A stretch of 24,475 nucleotides of DNA. Source: Fidelibacterota bacterium (GTDB lineage: Bacteria > Fidelibacterota > Marinisomatia > Marinisomatales > UBA1611). The notes below the pieces were generated by a model. It saw only the letters and a program-made list of their open reading frames with translations. It did not search any database and was not told where the DNA came from. This document shows, in pieces, positions 15,206 through 24,043 of this stretch. The number at the start of each line of letters is the position of its first letter. Position 1 is the stretch's first letter. The translations under genes and the position numbers were made by a program. The stretch covers positions 1 through 24,475 of the forward strand of contig DTUG01000244.1 of NCBI GenBank assembly GCA_012964275.1. The letters run 5' to 3'.

Positions 15206-18187
15206 TTATTTGAGCAATAATATCTTTTGTGTCCTGACAACTGAACCTGTACGGGCAAACACAAAATATACACCGGCAGGAACGGGGGTTCCATGATCGT
15301 CCCTGCCATTCCAAACCAAAGATGTATATCCAGATTGTCCCTGTTCATCTAACAAAGTCACCCTGGTACGGCCTGTAATATCTATGATCTGAACTGTTGT
15401 GCGGCCAATGTGCGCAATAGGAATGTACAGATCTAATGTGACTACAGGATTGAAAGGATTAGGAAATGCAGGATACAACATGAACTGTTCCGCTAATCCG
15501 GAATGATTCTTAACACCTGCCAGTTCGCAACCGATACCATAGGCTCCCATGTTTAAACTATTCTCGCCAGAACCGATACAGGGCGAACCTGAATTAAGTG
15601 AAAAATCAACGCTGTCCAAAAGACAAAACATGGGATCAAGATTTATGACATTAGTCAAACCGAAGATTGAGTAACCGTTTTGATTGGTTAGTATGTTCAA
15701 AACACCGCCAGCAAGATCGGAATAATAAATCCCAACGAAATTTTCGCCACCAACAGGCGAGAATACAATTTCCTGGGGTTCATCATTCCATAAAATGGAA
15801 TTTAATATTGATACGCTTGAACTGTAACGCAGATATATTGCTCCTGCATCGTCTCCGGCCACATTTTCTGTAATGGTAACCTGGTTAAGATCCAAATCTG
15901 TTTGCATCATATATAACGCTGCTCCATCTAAGCTGGAATGGTTATTGGAAAGCAATACCTGATTTAATGCAATATTGGATTCCACCGCATATATCCCACC
16001 GCCTGCTGAAGCAGAATTCTGGCATATTTCCGTATCCATAAAGGTTATATCTGATTCCTGTATATATATTCCACCACCAAAGGAATCGCCAAAATTATTT
16101 ATTATCCTACAGTTTTGGATTGTTGGAAAACTGGATTCACAGTGAATCCCAACACCCGGTTCACCATCAGAATGTGATATGGTTAATCCCAGTATTTGCG
16201 TGGAGTAGCCTGCCTGGTTCAGGTGTATCGATGGATTGCCTGCCACACCAACAATATTTGTTGACCCAATATCTGCGTGCTCGCCACTAAACAAAAAATC
16301 AGATGCTAATAAAATCCCCCTGGACTCTATCTGAATTGATTCATTATATGTCCCAGGATGAATAATTACTGTATCGCCTGAAAGGGACATTTCGATAGCG
16401 GCCTGGATACTTCCGAAAGGATTTTCTTCTGATCCATCGGCAGTCAAATCATCGCCAGTCAAAGCAACATGGATCATCTGGTTGCCCGGGATATCATAGG
16501 AAACTATAAGACCCAGTGGCTGACCAAGCCCAACTGACCCTTTATGAGTGATCCTGATCGTATACATTCCCGGTTCTGGATTTGGCACATGAACCTGTTC
16601 AACATTATCCACTATATTATCTCCTGTGGTTGCCGAATTGTCGGGATAATAAGGGTTAAGCTTATATGGATCGTACATAGTTCCACTTTCATGAATAACC
16701 CGCAGATCCAGATCATTCACCAGCATAATGTCAGGCGGGTTCACACTTGGAGGATGAGGTATTCCCGGAATATCCGTCCACGATATCGTAGCCCTTATCG
16801 GGTGGCTACCGTTAGAGTATACTTGAATTTCAATACTACTGCCATCAAGCAATACCATTTCCTGAATCAAGTGACCATTTCCCAGGTGTGAAATCAGATC
16901 TACGGCGCGGGATGTATTCATCAACCCCCAGCCGTAACGATAATCAGGACCTTCATGCTCTCCGGCCTCATCGGCAGTGTGGATTACTAAAGCCTTAAGA
17001 GTAGCAGCCAGCAAAAGTGTATCCTGCCGCTCTTGATACCATTGTTGAATCAGCGTCAGTGATCCGGTAGTACTGGGGGCAGACATTGAGGTACCGGAAT
17101 ATGTATCATAGGCGTCAAAGGATGAAGAGACCGATGACAATAAACCTACACCATTTGCCACGATATCCGGTTTAATCCGGCCATCATCCACCGGCCCCAC
17201 TGAACTGAAAGAAGAAATATTGACACTGCCGGAACCATTATAACCATCATTGAGATCGTTGACCGCTCCTACCGTAAGTACATTTTTACTTATTTTATGG
17301 TAAGAAATACAATCCCAGGGACCATCAGGATTACGTGTATCAGTCGAGAGCACCCAATCATTTTCCAAGGATGACCAAGCCCAATGCTCCGTATCTGGGT
17401 TCGGTCCGTCATTGCGGTCATTCCCGGCAGAAAGAACGATCAGGTAGTGGGGGGCATTGTAAGCAATCTCATCCCATTCCTGGGACTGTTCATCATAAAA
17501 GCCAAAATGATAATCTTCCATAGGATCCACATCTGTGTCCCCCCACCATACCCACATATCATCACTGAAGGAGTTCCAGTGCCAGCCGCCTCTGCTCCCG
17601 TATGAATGATTAGAAAGTATCATTCCATCAGCCGCGGCCGCGGCCATCTCTGAATCATCATTATCCCAGCTATTGGCTTGTAAAATGGCAGCACTGGACA
17701 TACCATGGGCTTGCTGATTGATACCTGCAGCGATCATGGTGCCTGCCACGTGAGTGGCATGATCACTTAAATCCGGATATTCATCAATCTGGAAAGCGCG
17801 GCCTTCGAACTCCTGGTGCTCAATGAGAACCCGGCCTCCATCCCACTCGCCAACAATCATCCCAGTTCCATTTAGGAATAACTGGCTCTCACCACCGGGC
17901 CAAACGTGATCAGTTGAGATGGACCTGGCAGAGGTCAGGTTTTCAGTATAATAATAAAGAGGCATGCCATTGGCAGCCAATTTTTTTAGCCAAAATTCTT
18001 CTCCAGTAGCCAATTCGCCATAAATGTGCCAGTTCTTTAATCTGGCTATGGAATCCGCCTGGTCTTTTTGGGATCGCGATTTCTTTAAATAAACTTCAGA
18101 CAGGTCCAATAGTTTTTTTCGCTGGTCAATCGTTTGCCCATAGATACCAGCAATAAAATACAATACGAAAAAAATATAGCGGATCAT
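15206..18187 (-). CDS. Secreted subtilisin-like (S8) protease with beta-helix and sorting domain
   Basis: A 993-residue secreted protein. Order: signal peptide (about 1-17); a propeptide-like region (20-100) containing PLYYYTEN; an S8 catalytic domain (about 105-435) with Asp116 in GEWDGG, His146 in DHATHVAGTM, the oxyanion Asn256 in SAGND and Ser367 in SGTSMSAP; a beta-sandwich (about 440-565) with ATISWTDIPG and MYTIRITHKG; a right-handed beta-helix region (about 572-870) starting GSEENPFGSIQAAIE; and a C-terminal sorting domain (FPNPFNPVVTLDL...KILLLK). All catalytic residues are present, so it should be active. A role in digesting marine protein is inferred from its exported architecture. 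It follows the fibre-repeat gene by 23 bases, suggesting co-transcription. Confidence 0.95.
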   Translation of the reverse strand: MIRYIFFVLYFIAGIYGQTIDQRKKLLDLSEVYLKKSRSQKDQADSIARLKNWHIYGELATGEEFWLKKLAANGMPLYYYTENLTSARSISTDHVWPGGESQLFLNGTGMIVGEWDGGRVLIEHQEFEGRAFQIDEYPDLSDHATHVAGTMIAAGINQQAHGMSSAAILQANSWDNDDSEMAAAAADGMILSNHSYGSRGGWHWNSFSDDMWVWWGDTDVDPMEDYHFGFYDEQSQEWDEIAYNAPHYLIVLSAGNDRNDGPNPDTEHWAWSSLENDWVLSTDTRNPDGPWDCISYHKISKNVLTVGAVNDLNDGYNGSGSVNISSFSSVGPVDDGRIKPDIVANGVGLLSSVSSSFDAYDTYSGTSMSAPSTTGSLTLIQQWYQERQDTLLLAATLKALVIHTADEAGEHEGPDYRYGWGLMNTSRAVDLISHLGNGHLIQEMVLLDGSSIEIQVYSNGSHPIRATISWTDIPGIPHPPSVNPPDIMLVNDLDLRVIHESGTMYDPYKLNPYYPDNSATTGDNIVDNVEQVHVPNPEPGMYTIRITHKGSVGLGQPLGLIVSYDIPGNQMIHVALTGDDLTADGSEENPFGSIQAAIEMSLSGDTVIIHPGTYNESIQIESRGILLASDFLFSGEHADIGSTNIVGVAGNPSIHLNQAGYSTQILGLTISHSDGEPGVGIHCESSFPTIQNCRIINNFGDSFGGGIYIQESDITFMDTEICQNSASAGGGIYAVESNIALNQVLLSNNHSSLDGAALYMMQTDLDLNQVTITENVAGDDAGAIYLRYSSSVSILNSILWNDEPQEIVFSPVGGENFVGIYYSDLAGGVLNILTNQNGYSIFGLTNVINLDPMFCLLDSVDFSLNSGSPCIGSGENSLNMGAYGIGCELAGVKNHSGLAEQFMLYPAFPNPFNPVVTLDLYIPIAHIGRTTVQIIDITGRTRVTLLDEQGQSGYTSLVWNGRDDHGTPVPAGVYFVFARTGSVVRTQKILLLK

Positions 18188-18210
18188 CCTATTGAATCAT
18201 TATTCCCCTT

Positions 18211-19287
18211 TTAGTTATTCCTTCCTGAACCTTGGTTTTTCCGATTATTTTCGCCAGTTTTAGGAACTGGAATAGCTTTCTGGCTCCATTGCAGTTTTTG
18301 ATTTCGATCATATAAACCCAGCATACCATCTCCATTCCTGTCTGCAGAAACCAATGACGTGCGCTTTCCTGATTTCTCATAGGTTGAAATATATCCGGAT
18401 CCATCTTTTTTTGATCCCAAAATGGTAACAATATTCCCGTTGGAATTCAATGATTTTATATACCCATGGTCATTTCCATTTGCTCCAGCTATGAAAATAG
18501 TCTCACCCTGCGAATTATAAGCTGAAACCGTATTAATGCCAACATTATCGGTTCCGATGAGTGTACCTTTTTTCCCAGTATTTCCCCGAGTCTCCACATA
18601 TCCGCCTTCATGACCATTAGATCCAATCTTCACTGCCGGACTTCCCTTAGCGTTATAAGTTACCACACTGCCACTGCCGGACGGATGTCTGCCTATTAGA
18701 ACCATGCTTCTACCTTCCTTATTGATTGTTTTGATATAACCCCCATCAGCAATATCAACAACGGTAAGGGAATTAACGACCAGGTCGGCTGGGCCTTCAT
18801 CATTTTCTTTGGTTCCATTCTGGAGTTCGGTCCGAAGGAAAATCAATTGATCCATGACACTATTAAACTCCCGCTGAATATCATCGTCCCGTGCTCGAAT
18901 AATTGACAGGCTCCGTAATTCAGGATCGGTTGCGTTTAGTCGCCCCATCCCGTAAACATCACCAAGATCAATATCTTCACCCATCCGATCTACTTTTTCA
19001 GCCAGTTTGAACAGCTTTTCCTGCATCATATCCAGTTGATCACGATACTGCTTATCAAAGGTATTATACTCGGCACATTCTTCATCCTTTCTGGAAAAAT
19101 AATGGTATTCCCGCGTTGTCATAGTGGTAATACCCTGAGCCTTCAGGTCTAGGTATATCTCATCATAGCAGGGATTGTATTGAGCTTTAACCCCGTCCAT
19201 GGCAAGTACCATGAACGGCAAAAATACCTGCTTAGCAAATCGAGCGATCACATGGATTCCCAGACTGCATATCAATGTTTTCTTCAT
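18211..19287 (-). CDS. Exported coiled-coil and glycine-repeat (fibre-like) protein
   Basis: A 358-residue protein with a hydrophobic, signal-like N-terminus (residues 1-35). Residues ~77-105 and ~125-157 look like coiled coil (QLDMMQEKLFKLAEKVDRM). Residues 183-334 hold seven units of 21-25 residues, each beginning G-Y/S-I/V and carrying N/K-x-x-G-K/R and I/L-G (GYIKTINKEG, GSVVTYNAKG, GYVETRGNTG, GYIKSLNSNG, GYISTYEKSG and others). Such units suggest a beta-solenoid or phage-fibre-like rod, probably trimeric through the coiled coil. No catalytic motif is visible. The gene sits directly before the S8 protease gene. ATG at 19287 has GGAG ten bases upstream. A surface appendage role is inferred. 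Confidence 0.75.
   Translation of the reverse strand: MKKTLICSLGIHVIARFAKQVFLPFMVLAMDGVKAQYNPCYDEIYLDLKAQGITTMTTREYHYFSRKDEECAEYNTFDKQYRDQLDMMQEKLFKLAEKVDRMGEDIDLGDVYGMGRLNATDPELRSLSIIRARDDDIQREFNSVMDQLIFLRTELQNGTKENDEGPADLVVNSLTVVDIADGGYIKTINKEGRSMVLIGRHPSGSGSVVTYNAKGSPAVKIGSNGHEGGYVETRGNTGKKGTLIGTDNVGINTVSAYNSQGETIFIAGANGNDHGYIKSLNSNGNIVTILGSKKDGSGYISTYEKSGKRTSLVSADRNGDGMLGLYDRNQKLQWSQKAIPVPKTGENNRKNQGSGRNN
18286..18741 (-). repeat. Seven tandem 21-25-residue glycine-rich units
   Basis: The units run from GYIKTINKEG to GMLGLYDRNQ within the 18211-19287 protein. The period is about 23 residues (69 bases), with conserved G at the start, a G near position 10 and I/L-G near position 17. DNA copies are divergent, so this is an old repeat rather than a recent expansion. 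Confidence 0.65.
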
Positions 19288-19358
19288 AACTACTTATCTC
19301 CTACATTAATTAATTACTGAATACTCACGTATTCAAGTCTGGTATGCGGACTGAATTA

Positions 19359-21017
19359 TTATTTCAGCAGGACAGCTTTTTTTGTATCGTAAAAGTGGTC
19401 AATTCTTATATTAAAAAAATAAATTCCTGCAGCAACGGATAGACCAGATTCATTTTTCGAATCCCATAAAATCGACCAGGTACCTGCAGCCTGATCCTTA
19501 TCAATCAATGTTCTTACCTTGTTCCCCATGAGATCATAAACAGTAATATTTACCGCGTTTTCCTCCGGCAGTAAATATTCAATGGTCGTGGATGGATTAA
19601 AAGGATTTGGATAAGGTGCTGAGATTGAAAATTCATAGGGCCAACCCCGATCTGATTCATCCATCCCAACCGTTTCACTTGTATAATATATCCCAAATAA
19701 AAACATCATCTCGTCGGTGCTTAAAAAACCAAAGTGAATTAGTTCATCGGTATCATTATTATAAACCGCTTCCAGTTCAATGCCTTCATCCAGTCCAAAC
19801 TCAAGGGGAGGATCGTACTGATGGATTGGTGGGTGCTCCCAATCCAAGGCTAAATAGATCAATTCCCGGATACTGGGATCATTCTGGTTGCGCCGGTAGA
19901 TGCTAAAGCTTTCATTATGGAGATGGGCATGGCTCATAAGCTGTATAACAGTAATAGGTTCACCAAATGTATTTTCGATCCAAAAGGTTTTATTTATCGT
20001 AGTGACTTCCTGGGGTGGCAGTTGCAGATCAGTTTCACCCAACTGCAATATTTCAGCAACATGTTCTAACTCACTCAATGGAACCATGTGCAGATTCGCG
20101 TAGGCTTCTCCATAGGTGGTATCATTTGTATAATTTATATAGTGAGAATTCTGATCTATACCATATTGTGAATCTAGCTTAAACGCAACACCTTCGGGAA
20201 GATGATAGTTAAATACCTGATACTGTGATCCGGTCACAAAACGCTGAAAAGCCATATGAGCAAAGGTTTCTGAAATATATTCACCATTCTCATCACGAAT
20301 ATCCCTATAAACATCGGGCGGTGGCAGACCGATCGGCGGAATCTGATCATATGTGTATGCAATATAATGATGACTGCCCTGTGCCATTATTATCTCTATG
20401 TTATTGATATAAAGCATACCAGTCGTATCCAATTCTGTAAAGCTCCATATCTCGCGTTCGAACTGTGGCTGGATAGGAAAAGGACCCAAGTGCAACTGGA
20501 TCCCATTCTCCGGTGGATCCAGTGGACCAAATTCTGGCAGGGTGTAGACAGTTGTATCTTCTAACAATACAATATCAGCTACAATACCTGTTTCCGGTGC
20601 CCCAGAGATAATCCACTGACGAATATATTCCAATTGACCATTAGTAAGATAATCCATACCCAGCGGCATCAGGGCCCCATATTCCGGATGATCATCATAA
20701 AAATGTTCCTGATCCTGCGCATTGATCTTTTCCCAGAGAAAACTACTGTATAGACTGGGAATACCCTGATCACCCACCAGGGTTAGGCCATCAGCAGCAG
20801 CAGTTTCATTGGTGGGCACCTGATTGATCAATCCTTCGTAGGCAACATCTGGTGCCAGGTTCAACCCTGACTGCTCCGTGAAATAGGTACCATGATCGTG
20901 ACAAACAACACAATTTGTCGCAAAAATTTCAGCCTGGATTAAATCCCAAGTAGAAGACTGCGCTACAACCAGCAGGGGCAGAACTACTGATACGTATTTT
21001 AATAGGAGTTTATGCAT
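19359..21017 (-). CDS. Secreted cytochrome c / copper type II monooxygenase (PHM-like) fusion with sorting domain
   Basis: A 552-residue secreted protein. Signal peptide (1-20), then a cytochrome-c-like segment with one CVVCH (Cys36, Cys39, His40) and a possible Met ligand in ALMPLGM (117 or 121). Residues ~170-450 match copper type II, ascorbate-dependent monooxygenases. In the peptidylglycine alpha-hydroxylating monooxygenase (PHM) pattern the copper ligands are all present: the His pair in GSHHYIAY (216-217), the third CuH His in NSHYINY (292), the HxH in SHAHLHN (363 and 365) and the Met in DEMMFLF (437). The protein ends in a sorting domain (YPNPFNPSTTIEY). It should hydroxylate or oxidise an organic substrate, with electrons perhaps fed by its own haem. 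The substrate is unknown. ATG at 21017 is preceded only by weak Shine-Dalgarno sequence. Confidence 0.9.
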   Translation of the reverse strand: MHKLLLKYVSVVLPLLVVAQSSTWDLIQAEIFATNCVVCHDHGTYFTEQSGLNLAPDVAYEGLINQVPTNETAAADGLTLVGDQGIPSLYSSFLWEKINAQDQEHFYDDHPEYGALMPLGMDYLTNGQLEYIRQWIISGAPETGIVADIVLLEDTTVYTLPEFGPLDPPENGIQLHLGPFPIQPQFEREIWSFTELDTTGMLYINNIEIIMAQGSHHYIAYTYDQIPPIGLPPPDVYRDIRDENGEYISETFAHMAFQRFVTGSQYQVFNYHLPEGVAFKLDSQYGIDQNSHYINYTNDTTYGEAYANLHMVPLSELEHVAEILQLGETDLQLPPQEVTTINKTFWIENTFGEPITVIQLMSHAHLHNESFSIYRRNQNDPSIRELIYLALDWEHPPIHQYDPPLEFGLDEGIELEAVYNNDTDELIHFGFLSTDEMMFLFGIYYTSETVGMDESDRGWPYEFSISAPYPNPFNPSTTIEYLLPEENAVNITVYDLMGNKVRTLIDKDQAAGTWSILWDSKNESGLSVAAGIYFFNIRIDHFYDTKKAVLLK

Positions 21018-21146
21018 GGTACTCAGATTAGTATGAAAAATCTATCCATAATGATGGATTAAATGAATTGAAAATTTTGTTTCGGTACTTCTAATGTTCC
21101 TTAACTTATTTGGCGTGCTAAATGAATTTTATAAAGGTGAAAAATT
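21018..21146. other. Divergent intergenic region
   Basis: 129 bases between the minus-strand monooxygenase gene and the plus-strand PPK2 gene. It must hold the PPK2 promoter and perhaps that of the minus-strand set. The only sites I can point to are a weak sigma-70-like pair on the plus strand and the PPK2 ribosome site AAAGGTG at about 21133-21139. Confidence 0.5.
21068..21097 (+). promoter_or_regulatory. Weak candidate promoter for PPK2
   Basis: TTGAAA (21068-21073) and TAATGT (21092-21097) are 18 bases apart and would give a leader of about 45 bases. The -10 is a poor match, and promoters of this phylum may differ from sigma-70 consensus, so this is only a candidate. Confidence 0.2.
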
Positions 21147-21956
21147 ATGAGTAAAAAAACAGAATTCAGTAAGAAAGATAAAAAAGAATTTAATAAGAAA
21201 TATAACAAAATGATTGATAACCTGCAGATCGAATTGGTCCAAATGCAGGACTGGGTGATCGATGCAGGAAAAAAAGTTGCAATTATTTTTGAAGGTCGCG
21301 ATGCTGCTGGAAAGGGCGGAACCATTAAAAGGATCACAGAAAACCTAAACCCCCGCAGCTGCAAGGTTGCCGCACTGGCTAAACCATCGGATCGTGAAAG
21401 AACCCAGTGGTATTTTCAGCGCTACGTTGCCCATCTACCAGCAGCTGGTGAGATTGTACTGTTTGACCGCAGCTGGTATAACCGCGCTGGGGTTGAGCGA
21501 GTGATGGGCTTCTGTACTGAAAAAGAATATATAGAATTTCTACAGACATGTCCGGAATTTGAACGGATGCTGATCCGTTCCGGCATTTTCCTATTAAAAT
21601 ATTGGTTTTCAGTCAGTGCGGAAGAACAAATGAAACGATTTCAGGCAAGAGTTGGTGATCCTACAAAGGTATGGAAATTGAGCCCGATGGATACTGAATC
21701 CATAAACCGCTGGGATGACTACTCTAAGTCTAAGGATAATATGATGGAACACACAGACACGGACTTCAGCCCCTGGTATATTGTAGAATCTGATGTAAAA
21801 AAGAAAGCAAGGGTCAATTGTATCAGTCATTTATTAAGTAAGATACCCTACACGGATATTGAACAACCGCCAGTTGATCTTCCTGAACGAACCCCTGAGG
21901 ATTCTTACCAGAGGCCAGATCGCTCTAACTACAACTACGTAACAGAAATAATATAA
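21147..21956 (+). CDS. ppk2: Polyphosphate kinase 2 (PPK2, class I type)
   Basis: A 269-residue cytoplasmic enzyme that transfers phosphate between polyphosphate and nucleoside diphosphates. Family signatures are complete: Walker A FEGRDAAGKGGT (residues 48-59), LNPRSCKVAALAKPS, ERTQWYFQRYVAHLPAAGE, Walker B LFDRSWYNRAGVERVMGFC (Asp107, Arg108), and the lid region with RFQARVGDPTKVWKLSP. One domain, normal length, so it groups with single-domain class I enzymes. The N-terminal 20 residues are very lysine-rich. It is the only plus-strand gene in the window and is flanked by opposing genes, so it is its own transcription unit. AAAGGTG about eight bases before ATG is a good ribosome site. Confidence 0.96.
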   Translation: MSKKTEFSKKDKKEFNKKYNKMIDNLQIELVQMQDWVIDAGKKVAIIFEGRDAAGKGGTIKRITENLNPRSCKVAALAKPSDRERTQWYFQRYVAHLPAAGEIVLFDRSWYNRAGVERVMGFCTEKEYIEFLQTCPEFERMLIRSGIFLLKYWFSVSAEEQMKRFQARVGDPTKVWKLSPMDTESINRWDDYSKSKDNMMEHTDTDFSPWYIVESDVKKKARVNCISHLLSKIPYTDIEQPPVDLPERTPEDSYQRPDRSNYNYVTEII

Positions 21957-21975
21957 ATAAAAATTAGTCCGAGTT

Positions 21976-23085
21976 TTATAAAGACTTTATGGACTGGGAA
22001 ATTCGATCCAGTCCGCCTATCAAGTATTCATTCGGCGGACCATAGCCAAAGCGAAGAAAGCCTTCCAGACCAAACCATTTACCGGCAGTAAGTAGAACAC
22101 TATAGTTATCCCGAATGTGGTAGGTCAGGTCCTGGGAAAGCATGTCCAGGTTGATGTGAACAAAGGCAATAGCGCCTGCCTGTGGAGGTGACAGGCTCAA
22201 CTTACCATCACAGTTTTCCATCCAATCTACCAGTGTACCTAGGTTATGGTTCAGATGTACCCTGGTGCTATCTAGAATCTTTTTCCTTCTTTCCGGGGCT
22301 AAAACCTTTGATGCAACCCAGTCACTATGATAGGCGATGGAGATTGTAGTATAATCGTGGAAAGCCCAAGCGGTTTTAATATAATCTGCCGGTCCAACGG
22401 TCCAGCCCAACCGCAGGCCCGGCAGACGATATGCTTTTGAAAGACCAGCGTTCACAATTGTTTTTTCATGCAGCCCACAAAATGATGGTGATTCCACACC
22501 ATTCAATTCCGCACCACGGTATACTTCATCCGAAAGGATCCAGCAATCAGCTTCCCTGGCTATCGCGACAACACCAGCCATTACATCTGCTGACATAAGA
22601 GCACCGGTAGGATTATCCGGATTACAAATAGCAATCATTTTTGTTTTATTGGTGATCATCGACTTTAGTTCATCCAGGTCCCATTGCCAGCTTAGTTCTT
22701 CACGCAATGGCAGGTCCTTCACCGTAATGCCGAAACTGCGGGCCAGACCCCGGATCTGGAGGTAGTTAGGAACCATGTAGATAAGTTCATCGCCAGGTTC
22801 CAGCAAAGTCATGACCGCTAGAAAATTTGCTTCCGCTGAACCGGATGTGGCCAGAACATTGTCCACTTCCACGCCATCATAAAGACCTGTGATCTGTTTC
22901 CTTAATTCCGGTGTGCCGGTTGTATAGCCATAAAAAAGTTCTGTACGAAGCAGCTCTTCCTGCTCATCCTGGGTTAAAATATCTTTTAGCGGTAGGGGAT
23001 GTACACCGCTTTCGGACAAATTATAATCCACTTCATTTTCAAAGAGTGACTGGTTTCTTTCTAATTCAAATTCCTCGAATTTCAT
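21976..23085 (-). CDS. PLP-dependent aminotransferase, class I/II fold type I
   Basis: About 369 residues from ATG at 23085; the open frame extends upstream to 23148 but into the preceding gene. AGGAG six bases before 23085 fixes the start. Motifs: YNLSESGVHPL near the N-terminus, YGYTTGTPELR, TSGSAEANF, CNPDNPTGAL, LSDEVYRG, and the Schiff-base lysine in NAGLSKAYRLPGLRLGW (Lys217). The family transfers amino groups between amino acids and 2-oxo acids; substrate not determinable. It begins one base after the stop of the ornithine-cyclodeaminase-family gene, and with the dehydratase upstream forms a trio that suggests a single amino-acid or hydroxy-amino-acid pathway. Its stop is 19 bases from the convergent ppk2 stop, and no clear terminator is visible between them. 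Confidence 0.9.
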   Translation of the reverse strand: MKFEEFELERNQSLFENEVDYNLSESGVHPLPLKDILTQDEQEELLRTELFYGYTTGTPELRKQITGLYDGVEVDNVLATSGSAEANFLAVMTLLEPGDELIYMVPNYLQIRGLARSFGITVKDLPLREELSWQWDLDELKSMITNKTKMIAICNPDNPTGALMSADVMAGVVAIAREADCWILSDEVYRGAELNGVESPSFCGLHEKTIVNAGLSKAYRLPGLRLGWTVGPADYIKTAWAFHDYTTISIAYHSDWVASKVLAPERRKKILDSTRVHLNHNLGTLVDWMENCDGKLSLSPPQAGAIAFVHINLDMLSQDLTYHIRDNYSVLLTAGKWFGLEGFLRFGYGPPNEYLIGGLDRISQSIKSL

Positions 23086-23086
23086 T

Positions 23087-24043
23087 CTAAGCTCCTTTAC
23101 GACATGCTTCAAAGACAGCTTTTGCAATCTGAATATCCTGAACCGCAACTCCGGTCAGATCCGCTATTGTGATCTGACTCTCTGCGGTTCGTCCCGATGC
23201 CTTTTCATCCAAGATAGTTCCTAATTCAATAATATCTTTTTCATTAATCAATCCGCTTGTTAAACCATGGACGATCTCCCCCCGTTCCCTGCATTGGAGA
23301 ATACTGTCAGCCACGATCAGATCCGCTTTTTCTAATATACCGGGTTCCAGTTCCTGCTTGCCTGGTGAATCCGAACCCATGGCAGTGATATGAGTGCCTG
23401 GCTTGACATGATCAGCTGTCAGCAAGGGTGTCTTCGTGGGCGTTGCAGTGATGATTAAATTGCAGGATGCTGCCACATCACCGGGAGCAGAGCAAGTTTC
23501 TACCTGCCAGCCATCTGCACTCATTTCATCCTGATATTGACGCATTTTTTGCTCACTTCGGCCCCAAACTTTTACCTGTCGACATCTGGTTATAGTTGAT
23601 AAATATGATACCTGCATCCGGGCCTGCACTCCTGTTCCCAGCACACCAATGCATTCCACCGGATCGGGTGCCAGGACTTCAGCACAGATCGCTCCGGCTA
23701 CTGCTGTACGCACATTGGTCAGATAACATTCATCCACGAGTACACCTTTTTCCCGACCAGTACGCTGGTCAAAGAGCAACATCATTCCTCCCTGGCTTGA
23801 GGATAATCCCAGGTCTGAATTTTCATAAAATCCGGAAGCGATCTTTATCACAAAATAGTCATCACCTTTTATATATCCGTATTTAATATGGACATCACCG
23901 GGAGGATCATTAAATACTAATTCTCCCACTGGCGGTACCACAGTGCGACCGGCAGAATAGGCTTTGAAGCCATCCTTGATTAATGGAACCAGGTCAAGAC
24001 CCGGCAATACCTGTTTTATCTGTTCTAATCCGAAAACGTGCAT
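23087..24043 (-). CDS. Ornithine cyclodeaminase / mu-crystallin / iminosuccinate reductase family enzyme
   Basis: A 318-residue NAD(P)-dependent enzyme. Visible motifs: VVPPVGELVF, the substrate-side strand VHIKYGYIKGDDYFVIKIASGFY, LTNVRTAVAGAICAEVLA, the Rossmann nucleotide loop IGVLGTGVQARMQVSYL, VKVWGRSEQK, ITATPTKTPLL, HITAMGSDSPGKQEL, and the closing IADLTGVAVQDIQIA. Family members include ornithine cyclodeaminase, ketimine reductases, EutC of ectoine degradation and BhcD of the beta-hydroxyaspartate cycle. Neighbour genes (threonine dehydratase-like upstream, aminotransferase downstream) occur beside both EutC and BhcD types, so either is possible. ATG at 24043 has AGGAG five bases upstream. 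It overlaps the dehydratase gene by 19 bases. Confidence 0.92.
   Translation of the reverse strand: MHVFGLEQIKQVLPGLDLVPLIKDGFKAYSAGRTVVPPVGELVFNDPPGDVHIKYGYIKGDDYFVIKIASGFYENSDLGLSSSQGGMMLLFDQRTGREKGVLVDECYLTNVRTAVAGAICAEVLAPDPVECIGVLGTGVQARMQVSYLSTITRCRQVKVWGRSEQKMRQYQDEMSADGWQVETCSAPGDVAASCNLIITATPTKTPLLTADHVKPGTHITAMGSDSPGKQELEPGILEKADLIVADSILQCRERGEIVHGLTSGLINEKDIIELGTILDEKASGRTAESQITIADLTGVAVQDIQIAKAVFEACRKGA
23092..23096 (-). promoter_or_regulatory. Shine-Dalgarno deciding the aminotransferase start
   Basis: Reads AGGAG on the minus strand, six bases before ATG at 23085, and lies over the end of the ornithine-cyclodeaminase-family gene (stop TAG 23087-23089). It rules out the longer N-terminal extension to 23148. 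Confidence 0.7.

Noticed and set aside
21101..21364. Minus-strand ORF with hydrophobic end opposite PPK2
   Set aside because: It is antisense to a certain gene with complete family motifs and shows no start signal; treated as a shadow.
21966..21995. Hairpin AGTCC...GGACT as a bidirectional terminator between ppk2 and the aminotransferase
   Set aside because: The stem is only five base pairs with a 20-base loop, lies partly in the aminotransferase coding end, and no U-tract follows.
23086..23148. Longer N-terminus for the aminotransferase
   Set aside because: It overlaps the coding end of the preceding enzyme; the strong AGGAG sits before 23085.
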